Source of the DNA: Schlegelella_A sp963778525
GTDB taxonomy: Bacteria; Pseudomonadota; Gammaproteobacteria; Burkholderiales; Burkholderiaceae_C
Assembly: GCA_963778525.1 (NCBI GenBank)
Contig: CAVZUJ010000009.1
Coordinates: forward strand, 620,001 to 684,000
Length of the DNA stretch: 64,000 nucleotides
Reading direction: 5' to 3'
Below, piece after piece: positions 46,916 through 57,318 of this stretch (position 1 is the stretch's first letter; every line of letters begins with the position of its first letter). The notes under the pieces are model-generated. The model worked only from the letters and a program-made list of their open reading frames with translations. It was not told the origin of the DNA and made no database searches. The position numbers and the translations under genes are program-made.

Positions 46916-47602
46916 CTATTTCTGAACCCGCACCAGCGCCGAATCGACGCCGTTTTCGGACAGCTTGTCCTTCGCGGCATCGGCTTGTTCCTTCTTCTCG
47001 AACGGGCCGACGCGTACCCGGACGACCGTCCGGCCGCCCTGTTCGCGTTCGGTCAGCTTGCTCTCGATGCCCAGGATCGCCAGCTTGGCGCGCTGCTGCT
47101 CGGCGTCCTCGGTGCGCGCGAAGGCGCCGGCCTGCACGAAATAGATGAACGGATCAGCGCCCGTCCCGGTGGACAGCGGCACCGACGGGCGCGACCCCGT
47201 GCTGTCGGTGCTGGTGCTGCTCGCGGCCGCGGTCACCGGCCGGGCCGGTCGGGCCGCGCTGGCGGCGCCCGGGTCGATGACGGTTGGCGGCACGAGCGTC
47301 GGCGGTGTCGCCGCCACCGGCGGCAGCAAGCTCGCCGGCGCCGGCGTCGACGCCGGCGCCGCAGCCGAGGCCGGGTTCTTGCCGGCCAAGGCGCTGTTCG
47401 GGTCCCAGTTGCGATTGCGCTCGGCCTCGGCCGCGTCCTGGCCGTTGGGCCGCGGCTGCACCTTGTTGACGAACGGGTTCGGCGCCTTGGTGACGTAGAG
47501 CGCCACGCCGAGGGCGAGCGCAAGGCCGATCAAGAGGCCGATGACGAAGCCGATGACGAAGCCGCCGCGCTGCAAGGCCGGCCGAGAGGAAACTGATTTC
47601 AT
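46916..47602 (-). CDS. SPOR-domain membrane protein
   Basis: A 228-residue inner-membrane protein with one N-terminal anchor (about 14-37, GFVIGFVIGLLIGLALALGV), a low-complexity Pro/Ala/Thr-rich stalk (about 45-145) and a C-terminal SPOR domain (about 150-226, FIYFVQAGAFARTEDAEQQR to VRVGPFEKKEQADAAKDKL). SPOR domains bind denuded peptidoglycan glycan at the septum, so this is an FtsN/DedD-like division accessory. Its ATG overlaps the argS stop (ATGA). Confidence 0.9.
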   Translation of the reverse strand: MKSVSSRPALQRGGFVIGFVIGLLIGLALALGVALYVTKAPNPFVNKVQPRPNGQDAAEAERNRNWDPNSALAGKNPASAAAPASTPAPASLLPPVAATPPTLVPPTVIDPGAASAARPARPVTAAASSTSTDSTGSRPSVPLSTGTGADPFIYFVQAGAFARTEDAEQQRAKLAILGIESKLTEREQGGRTVVRVRVGPFEKKEQADAAKDKLSENGVDSALVRVQK

Positions 47603-49307
47603 GCCGGCTCCGGAGCTCTGTCCATGCGATCGGGGGCGCTGACGCCGAGCACGGCGAGCGCGTTGCGGATGACCTGGCGCGTCGCCGCCAGGAGGGCCAG
47701 GCGCGCCCGCGCGAGCGGCGCGTCGTCGACGAGGAAGCGCTCGGCCGCGTAATAGCTGTGAAAAGCCGCCGCCAGGTCGCGCAGGTAGAACGTGATCTCG
47801 TGCGGTGCCAGCCCGCTTGCCGCGGCCGACAGAACCTGCGGGAAGTCGGCGAGCTTTTTCAGCAAGCGCGATTTCGCTCGGCGCTTGCAGGCGAGCGAGA
47901 TCGGCCGCGCCGAGATGCGACGGGTCACCGCCCTGGGCCGTGAATTGCTCGACGACCGAGCAGATCCGCGCGTGTGCGTACTGGACGTAGAAGACCGGGT
48001 TCTCGTCGTTCTGTTTCAGCGCCAGGTCGACGTCGAAGGTGAACTCGGTGTCGGCCTTGCGGCTCAGCATGAAGAAGCGGACCGCATCCCGGCTCGTCCA
48101 CTCGATGAGATTGCGCAGGGTCACGTAGCCGCCGGCGCGCTTGGAGACCTTCACTTCCTCGCCGCCGCGCTCGACCCGCACCATCGTGTTCAGCACGTAT
48201 TGCGGAAAGGACTTCGGGATGCCCATGTCGGCGGCCTGCAGGCCGGCGCGCACGCGCGCGATCGTGCCGTGATGGTCGCCGCCCTGGATGTCGATGGCCT
48301 GGCGAAAGCCGCGTTCGAACTTGGCCAGGTGATAGGCGACGTCGGGGACGAAGTAGGTATAGGTGCCGTCGGACTTGCGCATGACCCGGTCCTTGTCGTC
48401 ACCGTAGTCGGTGCTGCGCAGCCAGAGCGCGCCGCCTTCCTCGAAGGTCTTGCCCGAGGCGGCGAGGCGGGCCACGGTGGCCTCCACGCGGCCGCTCGAA
48501 TAAAGGCTCGACTCGAGAAAATAGTTGTCGAAGCGAACCCCGAAGGCAGCGAGGTCGAGGTCCTGCTCGTGGCGCAGGTAGGCGACCGCGAACTGCCGGA
48601 TGCCGTCGAGGTCGTCCAAGCGGCCCGACGCGGTGAAGCTGCGGTCGTCGGCCGCCACGGTCTTGCCGGCCTTGAAATCGGCGGCGATGTCGGCGATGTA
48701 GTCGCCGTTGTAGGCGGGGTCCGGCCAGCCGGGATCGCCAGGCGCCAAGCCGCGCAGGCGCGCTTCGACCGATGCCGCGAGCGTCGCGATCTGGACCCCG
48801 GCGTCGTTGTAGTAGAACTCGCGCGTGACCCGGCGGCCTTGCGTTTCGAGCAGGTTGCAGATCGCATCGCCGAGAGCGGCCTGGCGGGTGTGGCCGACAT
48901 GCAGCGGCCCGGTCGGGTTGGCCGAGACGAACTCGACGATGACCGGCTCCGTCGTCGCCCGCCGCGCGCCGTCCGAACGACGAGCCGGCCTCGAGCACCT
49001 CGGTGACGGTGCGCTGGCGCGCTGCCGCACGCAGATGCAGGTTGATGAAGCCGGGGCCGGCGATATCGATCGACTCGACCCAGCGTTCGACCGCTGTCTT
49101 CTTGCGCAAGGCCGCGATGAGCTCGGCCGCGACCTCGCGCGGATTGCGCTTCTGCGCCTTGGCCAGCGGCATGGCCGCGGTGCAGGCGAGATCGCCGTGC
49201 GCGGCCTGGCGCGGCGTCTCGAAGGCAGCGGCCACGGCGTTGCCGGGGCTCACTTCGTCGATCGCGGTGCGCAGCGCATCGAGCAATTCGTCACGGGGCC
49301 GGGTCAT
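47599..49307 (-). CDS. argS: Arginyl-tRNA synthetase (two frame breaks)
   Basis: A class I synthetase of about 568 residues. The N-terminal additional domain (AFETPRQAAHGDLACTAAMPLAKAQKRNP) leads to the HIGH-equivalent HVGH in ANPTGPLHVGHTRQAALGDA, followed by the KMSKS-region KVSKRAGGYVTL and the C-terminal anticodon-binding helical domain (QVLSAAASGLAPHEITFYLRDLA). The frame breaks near 48972 (end of AGSSFG) and near 47863 (EIAL-LKKLADFPQ); each is explained by one extra base. An essential enzyme with two breaks argues strongly for sequence error. It diverges from the Ser/Thr kinase gene. Confidence 0.92.
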
Positions 49308-49454
49308 CGGCGAATTCTACGAGCCGTGATTTGCGCACCACGCCACTCGGCGCGAAGTGGCTGCAGACCGTGAATAAGACAGTCCGCCGGCGCGGGCAAC
49401 GTACTTCTGCTCACATGCCGATGCAAGAATTGCCGTCCCGAACACGTGCCCTCG

Positions 49455-50822
49455 ATGTCTTCCGCGACCACCGTCTCCGCCCCGCCCGTCGTCGTGCCGG
49501 AAGCGCCTGCCATGCCGGCGCAGATCGGCAAATACCGCATCCTCGGCCGTCTCGGCGACGGTGCCACGAGCGAGGTCTTCCTCGGCTACGACGACTTCCA
49601 GGGTCGCAACGTCGCCATCAAGCGGGTGCGCGCCTCGACCGCCGCCGATCCCATCGACGGCCACTATTCAGAGCGCTTCTTCGCCGCCGAAGCCGCGCTC
49701 GTCGGCCGGCTGCAGCATCCCAACGTCGTCCAGATCTTCGACGCCGTGCCGGATGCGCAGGGTGACTACCTGGTCATGGAGTACGTTGCCGGCAGCACGC
49801 TGCGGCCTTACTGCCGCGCCGACCAGCTGCTCTCGCTCGAGCTCGTGGTCGAGATCGGCTTCAAGTGCGCGATGGCGCTCGGCTATGTCTATCGACAAGG
49901 GCTGATCCACCGCGACGTCAAGCCCGCCAACCTGCTGGCGGTGCTCAACAACGGCACCATCACCGACGTCAAGATCACCGACTTCGGCAGCGTCCTGAAC
50001 CTCGGCTCCGACGTCACCCAGATCCACCGCGTCGGCTCGCTCGCCTACATGTCGCCCGAGCAGCTCGACGGCGGCACGCTCGACTGCCGCGCCGACATCT
50101 ATTCGCTCGGCGCCGTGCTCTATCACCTCATCGCCGGCCGGCCGCTCTTCGATGCGCAGGTGCAGTCGGCCATGATGCATCAGATCTACAACGTCAAGCC
50201 GGCGCCGCTGGCCGGCCTGCGCGCCGGCGTCAGCGCCGGCCTCGACGCGGTGATCCAGAAGGCGCTCGGCAAGCAGCCGGGCAGCCGCTACAACGACTGG
50301 GGCGAGTTCGCGCAGGCGCTCTCCGAGCTGGTGACGACGCAGCAGGTGCCGCGCGGCCAGTTCCAGGGCGTGCTCGATTCCGAGCGCTTCACCCTGCTGC
50401 GCTCGCTCGAGTTCTTCGCCAACTTCGGCGACGTCGAGCTCTGGGAAGTGGTGCATCGCGCCAAGTGGCAGCGCTTCCACTTCGGCCACGCGCTCTATCG
50501 CAAGGGCGAAGAAGGCAGCACCTTTCACATCATGGCCCAGGGCGAGGTCGAGATCTTTCGCGACGGCAAGAAGGTCGCGCAGCTCGGTGCCGGCACCTCG
50601 GTCGGCGAGATGGCCTATCTCGCCCCGAGCGCCGAGCTGAAGAAGCACAGCACCGACGTCATCGTCACCGAGCCGGCGACGACGATCTCGTTCACGCCCG
50701 AGACGCTGATGCAGCTGAGCCCCAACTGTCGCCACCTGTTCCACGATTCCTTCATCAAGGTGCTCGTCCGGCGCCTGCATTCGGCGCACGAGCAGCTGGC
50801 CCACCCGCGCCGCATCTTCTGA
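49455..50822 (+). CDS. Ser/Thr protein kinase with C-terminal cyclic-nucleotide-binding-like domain
   Basis: A 455-residue cytoplasmic protein. An eukaryotic-type kinase domain covers about residues 25-290, with glycine loop LGDGATSEVF, catalytic Lys in VAIKRV (K56), HRDVKPANLL (152-161), DFGS (176-179) and SPEQ in place of APE. A second domain (about 325-440) has the fold signature of cNMP-binding proteins (YRKGEEGSTFHIMAQGEVEIF, then SVGEMAYL). The Arg that grips the cyclic phosphate appears to be His (about residue 398 in KKHSTDV), so the ligand may differ. There are no PASTA or membrane segments. ATG 49455 is preferred to GTG 49446; neither has a strong ribosome-binding site. Confidence 0.88.
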   Translation: MSSATTVSAPPVVVPEAPAMPAQIGKYRILGRLGDGATSEVFLGYDDFQGRNVAIKRVRASTAADPIDGHYSERFFAAEAALVGRLQHPNVVQIFDAVPDAQGDYLVMEYVAGSTLRPYCRADQLLSLELVVEIGFKCAMALGYVYRQGLIHRDVKPANLLAVLNNGTITDVKITDFGSVLNLGSDVTQIHRVGSLAYMSPEQLDGGTLDCRADIYSLGAVLYHLIAGRPLFDAQVQSAMMHQIYNVKPAPLAGLRAGVSAGLDAVIQKALGKQPGSRYNDWGEFAQALSELVTTQQVPRGQFQGVLDSERFTLLRSLEFFANFGDVELWEVVHRAKWQRFHFGHALYRKGEEGSTFHIMAQGEVEIFRDGKKVAQLGAGTSVGEMAYLAPSAELKKHSTDVIVTEPATTISFTPETLMQLSPNCRHLFHDSFIKVLVRRLHSAHEQLAHPRRIF

Positions 50823-50949
50823 TCTCCCCCTTCGGGTCGTCCCTGCCTCCCTCTTCGAGTCGTCTTGCCGGTGCAACGCCGGGCATGCTCCAATCGCTGC
50901 CGGCCGCCCGCCTCGGCAGACTGGCCGATCCGAACCCTCAGGAGATCTC

Positions 50950-51264
50950 ATGAAGCAACTGCTCAGCATTTCCGCCGCCCTGGCGATGGCGTTCTCGGCC
51001 TCCGTCTTCGCCGCCGACGCGCCAGCGAGCGCGCCGAAGACGGCGCAACAGCAGAAGATGGCCGACTGCAACAAGCAAGCAACCGGCAAGAAGGGCGAAG
51101 AGCACAAAGCCTTCATGCAGAGCTGCCTCTCGGCCGGCGGCGCGCCCGCAGCGGCCCCGACCAAGATGACGCAGCAGGAGAAGATGACCGACTGCAACAA
51201 GAAGGCGACCGGCAAGACCGGCGACGACCGCAAGGCCTTCATGAAGACCTGCCTCTCCTCGTAA
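50950..51264 (+). CDS. PsiF-repeat secreted protein
   Basis: A 104-residue periplasmic protein with a signal peptide (cleavage near VFA/AD) and two PsiF repeats of the form 'QQxKMxDCNKxATGKxG(E/D)xxKAFMxxCLS', at about 34-62 and 74-103. Escherichia coli PsiF is phosphate-starvation inducible, but the biochemical role is unknown. A small well-expressed gene with AGGAGATCTC just before the ATG. Confidence 0.88.
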   Translation: MKQLLSISAALAMAFSASVFAADAPASAPKTAQQQKMADCNKQATGKKGEEHKAFMQSCLSAGGAPAAAPTKMTQQEKMTDCNKKATGKTGDDRKAFMKTCLSS

Positions 51265-51285
51265 GCGGCAGCCAAGCGGCACCGA

Positions 51286-51315
51286 TTGCCGCCGCCGCTT
51301 CCCGGGGGGCGGCAA
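51286..51315 (+). terminator. Possible terminator after the PsiF gene
   Basis: TTGCCGCC (51286-51293) is the exact reverse complement of GGCGGCAA (51308-51315), with a 14-base GC-rich loop, 22 bases after the PsiF stop. There is no T-run, so intrinsic termination would be weak. Confidence 0.4.
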
Positions 51316-51346
51316 GCGATCCGTCGGCGTCGCACAATCGGGCGTC

Positions 51347-52065
51347 ATGTCCGCTCCGCAGGATTCGCCGCAGCCGGCACCCATTCGTGCCGTGCTATTC
51401 GATGCTTACGGCACGCTGTTCGACGTCTACAGCATCGGCGCCGCCGCGGAGCGGCTATTCCCGGGCGCCGGCGAGCGCCTCGGCATTCTCTGGCGCGACA
51501 AGCAGATCGAATACACCCGGCTGACCTCGATGAGCGGCAAGGCGCGGAGCTTTCGCGACTGCACGCGCGCCGGCCTGCGTTTCGCCACCAAGCGCCTCGG
51601 CCTCACGCTCGGCAGCGCCGCCGAGGACGAGCTGATGGCCTGTTACGACCGGCTCGAGCCCTTCGCCGAGAACCGCGCCGTCCTCGATGAGCTGAAGCGC
51701 CGTGGCATCCGCGCCGGCATCCTCAGCAATGGCGACCCCGACATGCTCGACGCCGTAGTCGGCAACGCCGGCTTCTCTGGCCTGCTCGATCCGCTGCTGA
51801 GCGTCGAAGGCACGGGCCGATTCAAGACCGATCCGGCCACCTATGCGCTCGGCACGGCCGCGTTCGGGCTGCCTGCGAGCGAGGTGCTGTTCGTCTCGAG
51901 CAACTGCTGGGACGCGATCGGCGCCACCTGGTTCGGCTACACGACGCTGTGGATCAACCGCTTCGGCCTCCCGCTCGACGAGCTCGGCGCGGCGCCGACC
52001 CGAACCGGCACGAATCTCGCAGATGTCCTGACTTTTTCATTCGCTTCTTCCGGGAATCCCGCCTC

Positions 52066-52069
<4 letters not shown>
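51347..52069 (+). CDS. Haloacid dehalogenase type II (L-DEX-like)
   Basis: A 240-residue HAD-superfamily hydrolase. The nucleophile Asp is in LFDAYGTLFD (D19), the Ser/Asn motif is ILSNGDPDML, Lys is in FKTDPATY, and SSNCWDAIGATWFG with WINR matches the L-2-haloacid dehalogenase subfamily, which replaces halogen by OH using the Asp ester. Its stop overlaps the start of malate synthase (ATGA). Glycolate from haloacetate can become glyoxylate, the substrate of malate synthase, so a metabolic link is possible. It could also be a phosphoglycolate-type phosphatase. Confidence 0.87.
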
Positions 52070-53658
<1,589 letters not shown>

Positions 53659-53795
53659 GGGGCGGGGGCGCGGCCACCGGAAAAGCGCGTCTCGACCTGG
53701 TAGCGACTCGCTTCGGCTGAGGGGTGCCGTGCGGTCGGCGGACCGCGCCTGTTGGGCGAAGACAATCGAGCTGCCGAACCGTCTTCGCCTTTCTT

Positions 53796-55229
53796 GTGCC
53801 CGCCTCCGCCCCGCTCCATTCCACCGCCGCCCTCGAGGAGCGCTTCGGGCCCTCGTATCGCTGGCGCGTGCTGGCGACGGTGATGATCGGCACGGTCGCG
53901 GCGATCATGGCGTCGACGATCGTCAATGTCGCCATCCCCGACATGTCGCGCGTGTTCTCGCTCGGGCAGGAGCGGGCGCAATGGCTCTCGGCCGGCTTCA
54001 TGGGGGCGATGACCCTGTCGATGCTGACGACGCCCTGGCTGCTCCAGCGCTACGGCTACCGCCACACCTACACCGCGGCCGTGACGCTGTTGATGGCGGG
54101 CGGCATCTTCGGTGGCCTCAGCCCGTGGTTCGATCTGGTGTTGACGATGCGCGTCGCCGAAGGGCTGGCGGCGGGCGTCCTGCAGCCGATTCCGGCGATC
54201 ATCGTCCTGCACGCCTTCGGCGCGGGCGAGCGCGGCAAGGCCATGGGCGTCTTCGGCTTCGGCGTCGTGCTCGCCCCGGCGGTCGGCCCGAGCGTCGGGG
54301 GCATCCTCGTCGAATGGTTCGGCTGGCGCTCGATCTTCTTCGTCGTGACGCCGTTCTGCCTGGTCGCGATGCTGATGGCGCGCCGCTACCTGCCCGTCGG
54401 CGCGCCCGGCGGCGCGCCGATCAGTCGCGCCGGCGGCCGGCTCGACGTGGTCGGCCTCGGCCTGATCGCCGTCGCCGTGCTGGCCCTGCTCAACGGCATG
54501 GTGCATCTGCACGGCGACACCGTTTCGCTCGGCCTCGCGCTCCTGGGCTGCAGCGCGGTCGCCACCGTCGGCTTCGTCTATCACCAGCGGCGCGGTGCCA
54601 GGCCACTGATGGCACTCGGCCTGTTCGCGCATCGGCCGTTCTCGATGGGCGGCCTCGTCGCCTTCATCTACGGCATGGCGCTGTTCGGCTCGACCTATCT
54701 GGTGCCGGTCTTCATGCAGGAGGCCTTGCACCTGCCGCCTTCGCAGGCCGGTGCCGTGCTGCTGCCGGCGGGCATCGCCCTGGCGCTGACGATTCCGGTC
54801 GCCGGCCGCCTTGCCGACCGCGTCGCCGTCAGCCGCCTGGTGTCGCTCGGCCTGATCCTGCTGGCCGCATCGTTCTTCCTGATGCTCGGCGTGGGCACCG
54901 GCACGGCGCTCGGCCTGATCACGCTGTGGGCTGTCATCGGCCGCCTGGGCCTGGGCTTCGTCCTTCCCTCGCTCAATCTCGGCTCGATGCATGGCCTGCC
55001 CGACACCCTGATTTCACACGGCTCGAGCACCATCAACTTCCTGCGCCAGCTCGGCGGCGCGGTCGGCATCGGCCTGGTCGGCAATGTGCTCGAATGGCGG
55101 CTGCATGCCCATGCCGGCGGGGAGATCATCGCCTTTCACGAGACCTTCGCGCTCGTCGGCACGATCACCGCCTTTGCCGTGCTCGCGGCGATCGGCATGG
55201 GGCAAAGGCCGAAAGTTCTTGCCGCATGA
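53796..55229 (+). CDS. DHA2 (EmrB/QacA)-family MFS exporter
   Basis: A multidrug-type major facilitator of about 477 residues with 14 predicted membrane segments, the motif-C region GVVLAPAVGPSVGGILVEWFGWRSIF typical of drug/H+ antiporters, and a VNVAIPDMSRVF start. There is no ATG at a suitable place; GTG 53796 gives the expected N-terminus (VPASAPLHSTAALEERFG). Its stop overlaps the next gene (ATGA), so transport is linked to the FAD reductase encoded there. No adaptor (EmrA) gene is adjacent. Confidence 0.87.
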   Translation: MPASAPLHSTAALEERFGPSYRWRVLATVMIGTVAAIMASTIVNVAIPDMSRVFSLGQERAQWLSAGFMGAMTLSMLTTPWLLQRYGYRHTYTAAVTLLMAGGIFGGLSPWFDLVLTMRVAEGLAAGVLQPIPAIIVLHAFGAGERGKAMGVFGFGVVLAPAVGPSVGGILVEWFGWRSIFFVVTPFCLVAMLMARRYLPVGAPGGAPISRAGGRLDVVGLGLIAVAVLALLNGMVHLHGDTVSLGLALLGCSAVATVGFVYHQRRGARPLMALGLFAHRPFSMGGLVAFIYGMALFGSTYLVPVFMQEALHLPPSQAGAVLLPAGIALALTIPVAGRLADRVAVSRLVSLGLILLAASFFLMLGVGTGTALGLITLWAVIGRLGLGFVLPSLNLGSMHGLPDTLISHGSSTINFLRQLGGAVGIGLVGNVLEWRLHAHAGGEIIAFHETFALVGTITAFAVLAAIGMGQRPKVLAA

Positions 55230-56476
55230 ATCTCGATCCTGAATTGCTGCCGGCGCAGTGCGAGGTCCTCATCGTCGGCGCCGGTCCCGCGGGCAGCGCT
55301 GCGGCACAGCTGCTGGCGCGCGCCGGCCGCGACGTGGTGCTTGTCGACAGCCAGGTCTTTCCGCGCGACAAGGTCTGCGGCGACGGGCTGATCCCGGATG
55401 CGCATCGCGCCCTGGCACGCCTCGGGGTTCTCGAGGCGGTGATGGCCGAAGCCTATTCGGCGACGACGCTCGGCTGCATCGCGCCGCGCGGCGGCCGCAT
55501 CGATGTGCCTGGCCACCTGGCCGTGCTGCCGAGAAAGCGCCTCGACGAAATCATCTGCCGCGCCGCGGTCGCGGCCGGCGTGCCGATGTTCGCGCCGCTG
55601 CGCTTTGTCGCGCCGCTGCGCGAGGGCGGCGAGGCCGGGCCGGTCGTCGGCGCCCGGCTCAAGTGCGGCGAGCGCGAGCACGAGATCCGCGCCCGCTGGG
55701 TCGTGCTCGCGACCGGCGCACAACCGCAGGCGACGATCGCCGCGGGCATGTGCGATCGGCGCACACCGAGCGGCATCGCCTTGCGCGGCTACGTCAAGAA
55801 CCCGAGCATGACGGCGCGCATCAGGAGCCTCGAGGTCGTCTGGCACAAACGGCTCTCGCCGGGCTACGGCTGGATCTTTCCTTGTGGCGGCGACCTCTTC
55901 AACATCGGCGCCGGCGTGGCGCAGAGCCACCGCGAAGGCAGGGATGGCCGGCACGCCATGAAGGACGTCAACCTGCGCGCGGTGTTCGCGGCGTTCGAGG
56001 AGCTGTATCCGCCGGCGCGCGAGCTCGTCGCGACGGGCCAATGGCAGGCCGAGCCGGGACAGGAGCTGAAGGGCGCCCCGCTGCGCTGCTCGCTCGCAGG
56101 GGCACGACTCGCGACGCCCGGCCTGCTCGTCACCGGCGAAGCCGCCGGCAGTACCTATGCCTTTACCGGCGAAGGTATCGGCAAGGCGATGGAGACCGGC
56201 ATGCTGGCCGCCGAGGCGATCCTCGCCAACGCCGACGACGCGGCCGTTCGTGCCGACTACGAAGCGCGCGTGCTGGCCTTGAAGCCGCGCTTCGATCTCT
56301 ACGAGCAGGCGAGCAAGGCCAACGCGCACCCGTGGCTGATCGACTTGCTGGTGTGGAGCGCCAGGCGCAGCCCGCGCCGGCTCGAGCGCATGTCCGGTCT
56401 GCTCGAGGAAACGCATTTGCCGACCGATGCAGCCAGCATGCGCGGCGTGCTGCGCCGCGTCTTCGACCTGCGCTGA
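55226..56476 (+). CDS. FAD-dependent oxidoreductase, geranylgeranyl-reductase family
   Basis: A 416-residue flavoprotein of the geranylgeranyl reductase / group-A monooxygenase class. The dinucleotide motif is VLIVGAGPAGSAAA (GAGPAG at 18-23), followed by DKVCGDGLIPDA, and the C-terminal FAD motif is LLVTGEAAGSTYAFTGEGIGKAMETG. The family reduces prenyl double bonds or hydroxylates aromatic substrates. It is translationally coupled to the upstream exporter, which suggests the product or substrate is exported. The substrate is unknown. Confidence 0.85.
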   Translation: MNLDPELLPAQCEVLIVGAGPAGSAAAQLLARAGRDVVLVDSQVFPRDKVCGDGLIPDAHRALARLGVLEAVMAEAYSATTLGCIAPRGGRIDVPGHLAVLPRKRLDEIICRAAVAAGVPMFAPLRFVAPLREGGEAGPVVGARLKCGEREHEIRARWVVLATGAQPQATIAAGMCDRRTPSGIALRGYVKNPSMTARIRSLEVVWHKRLSPGYGWIFPCGGDLFNIGAGVAQSHREGRDGRHAMKDVNLRAVFAAFEELYPPARELVATGQWQAEPGQELKGAPLRCSLAGARLATPGLLVTGEAAGSTYAFTGEGIGKAMETGMLAAEAILANADDAAVRADYEARVLALKPRFDLYEQASKANAHPWLIDLLVWSARRSPRRLERMSGLLEETHLPTDAASMRGVLRRVFDLR

Positions 56477-56511
56477 AGGAACGAGCCCCGCATCGGGCAT
56501 TGCAGCGAATC

Positions 56512-57315
56512 ATGTGCCAACTCCTCGGGATGAACGCCAACACGCCGACCGACGTGATGTTCAGCTTCACCGGCTTCGCGACGCGCGCCGAGGAGCACAA
56601 GGACGGCTTCGGCATCGCCTTCTTCGAAGGGGCGGGCGTGCGCCTCTTCGTCGACCCGCAAAGCGCACGGCAATCGCCGCTGGCGCAGATGGTGGGCCGC
56701 TATCCGATCAAGAGCGAGAACATCGTCGCCCACATCAGGAAGGCCACCCAGGGCCGGGTCGCGCTCGAGAACACTCATCCGTTCGTGCGCGAGCTGTGGG
56801 GCCGCTACTGGGTCTTCGCGCACAACGGCGACCTGAAGAACTACGCGCCTCGCCTGCACGGTGCCTTCCGGCCGGTCGGCGGCACCGACAGCGAACGCGC
56901 CTTCTGCTGGCTGATGCAGGAGCTGGCCAAGGCACACGCCGACGTGCCCGACGTCGGCGAGCTGACGGCCACGCTCGCCGAGCTGCTGCCGCAGGTCGCG
57001 GCGCATGGCGTCTTCAACGCCATGCTGAGCAACGGCCAGGCGCTCTGGGCCCATTGCTCGACCCGTCTGCATCACCTCGTGCGCCAGCACCCGTTCGCCC
57101 GGGCCTCGCTGCAGGACGACGACGTCACCGTCGACTTCGCCGACGAGACCTCGCCGCGCGACCGCGTCGCCGTGGTCGTGACCGAGCCGCTGACCCGCGA
57201 CGAGACCTGGTTGCCGTTCGCGCCGGGCGAGCTGCGCGTCTTCGTCGATGGCGCGCTTGCATGCCGTTTGAATGCGCTACCCTCCCGGCCTTCGGCCGCA
57301 GCCCTTGCCTCCTGA
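56512..57315 (+). CDS. Class II glutamine amidotransferase (YafJ-like)
   Basis: A 267-residue Ntn-hydrolase. The nucleophile Cys2 directly follows Met1 (MCQLLGMN), which fixes the start. Oxyanion and glutamine-binding residues are in HIRKATQG, ENTHPF and WVFAHNGDLK. It is a stand-alone amidotransferase domain without a synthase partner, like Escherichia coli YafJ, so the acceptor is unknown. It starts 35 bases after the FAD reductase gene and 3 bases before the carboxypeptidase gene. Confidence 0.9.
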   Translation: MCQLLGMNANTPTDVMFSFTGFATRAEEHKDGFGIAFFEGAGVRLFVDPQSARQSPLAQMVGRYPIKSENIVAHIRKATQGRVALENTHPFVRELWGRYWVFAHNGDLKNYAPRLHGAFRPVGGTDSERAFCWLMQELAKAHADVPDVGELTATLAELLPQVAAHGVFNAMLSNGQALWAHCSTRLHHLVRQHPFARASLQDDDVTVDFADETSPRDRVAVVVTEPLTRDETWLPFAPGELRVFVDGALACRLNALPSRPSAAALAS

Positions 57316-57318
57316 CCC

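Noticed and set aside
53729..56476. A long plus-strand frame joining an Arg-rich region to the FAD reductase
   Set aside because: The first two thirds are a shadow of the MFS gene; the reductase starts at ATG 55226.
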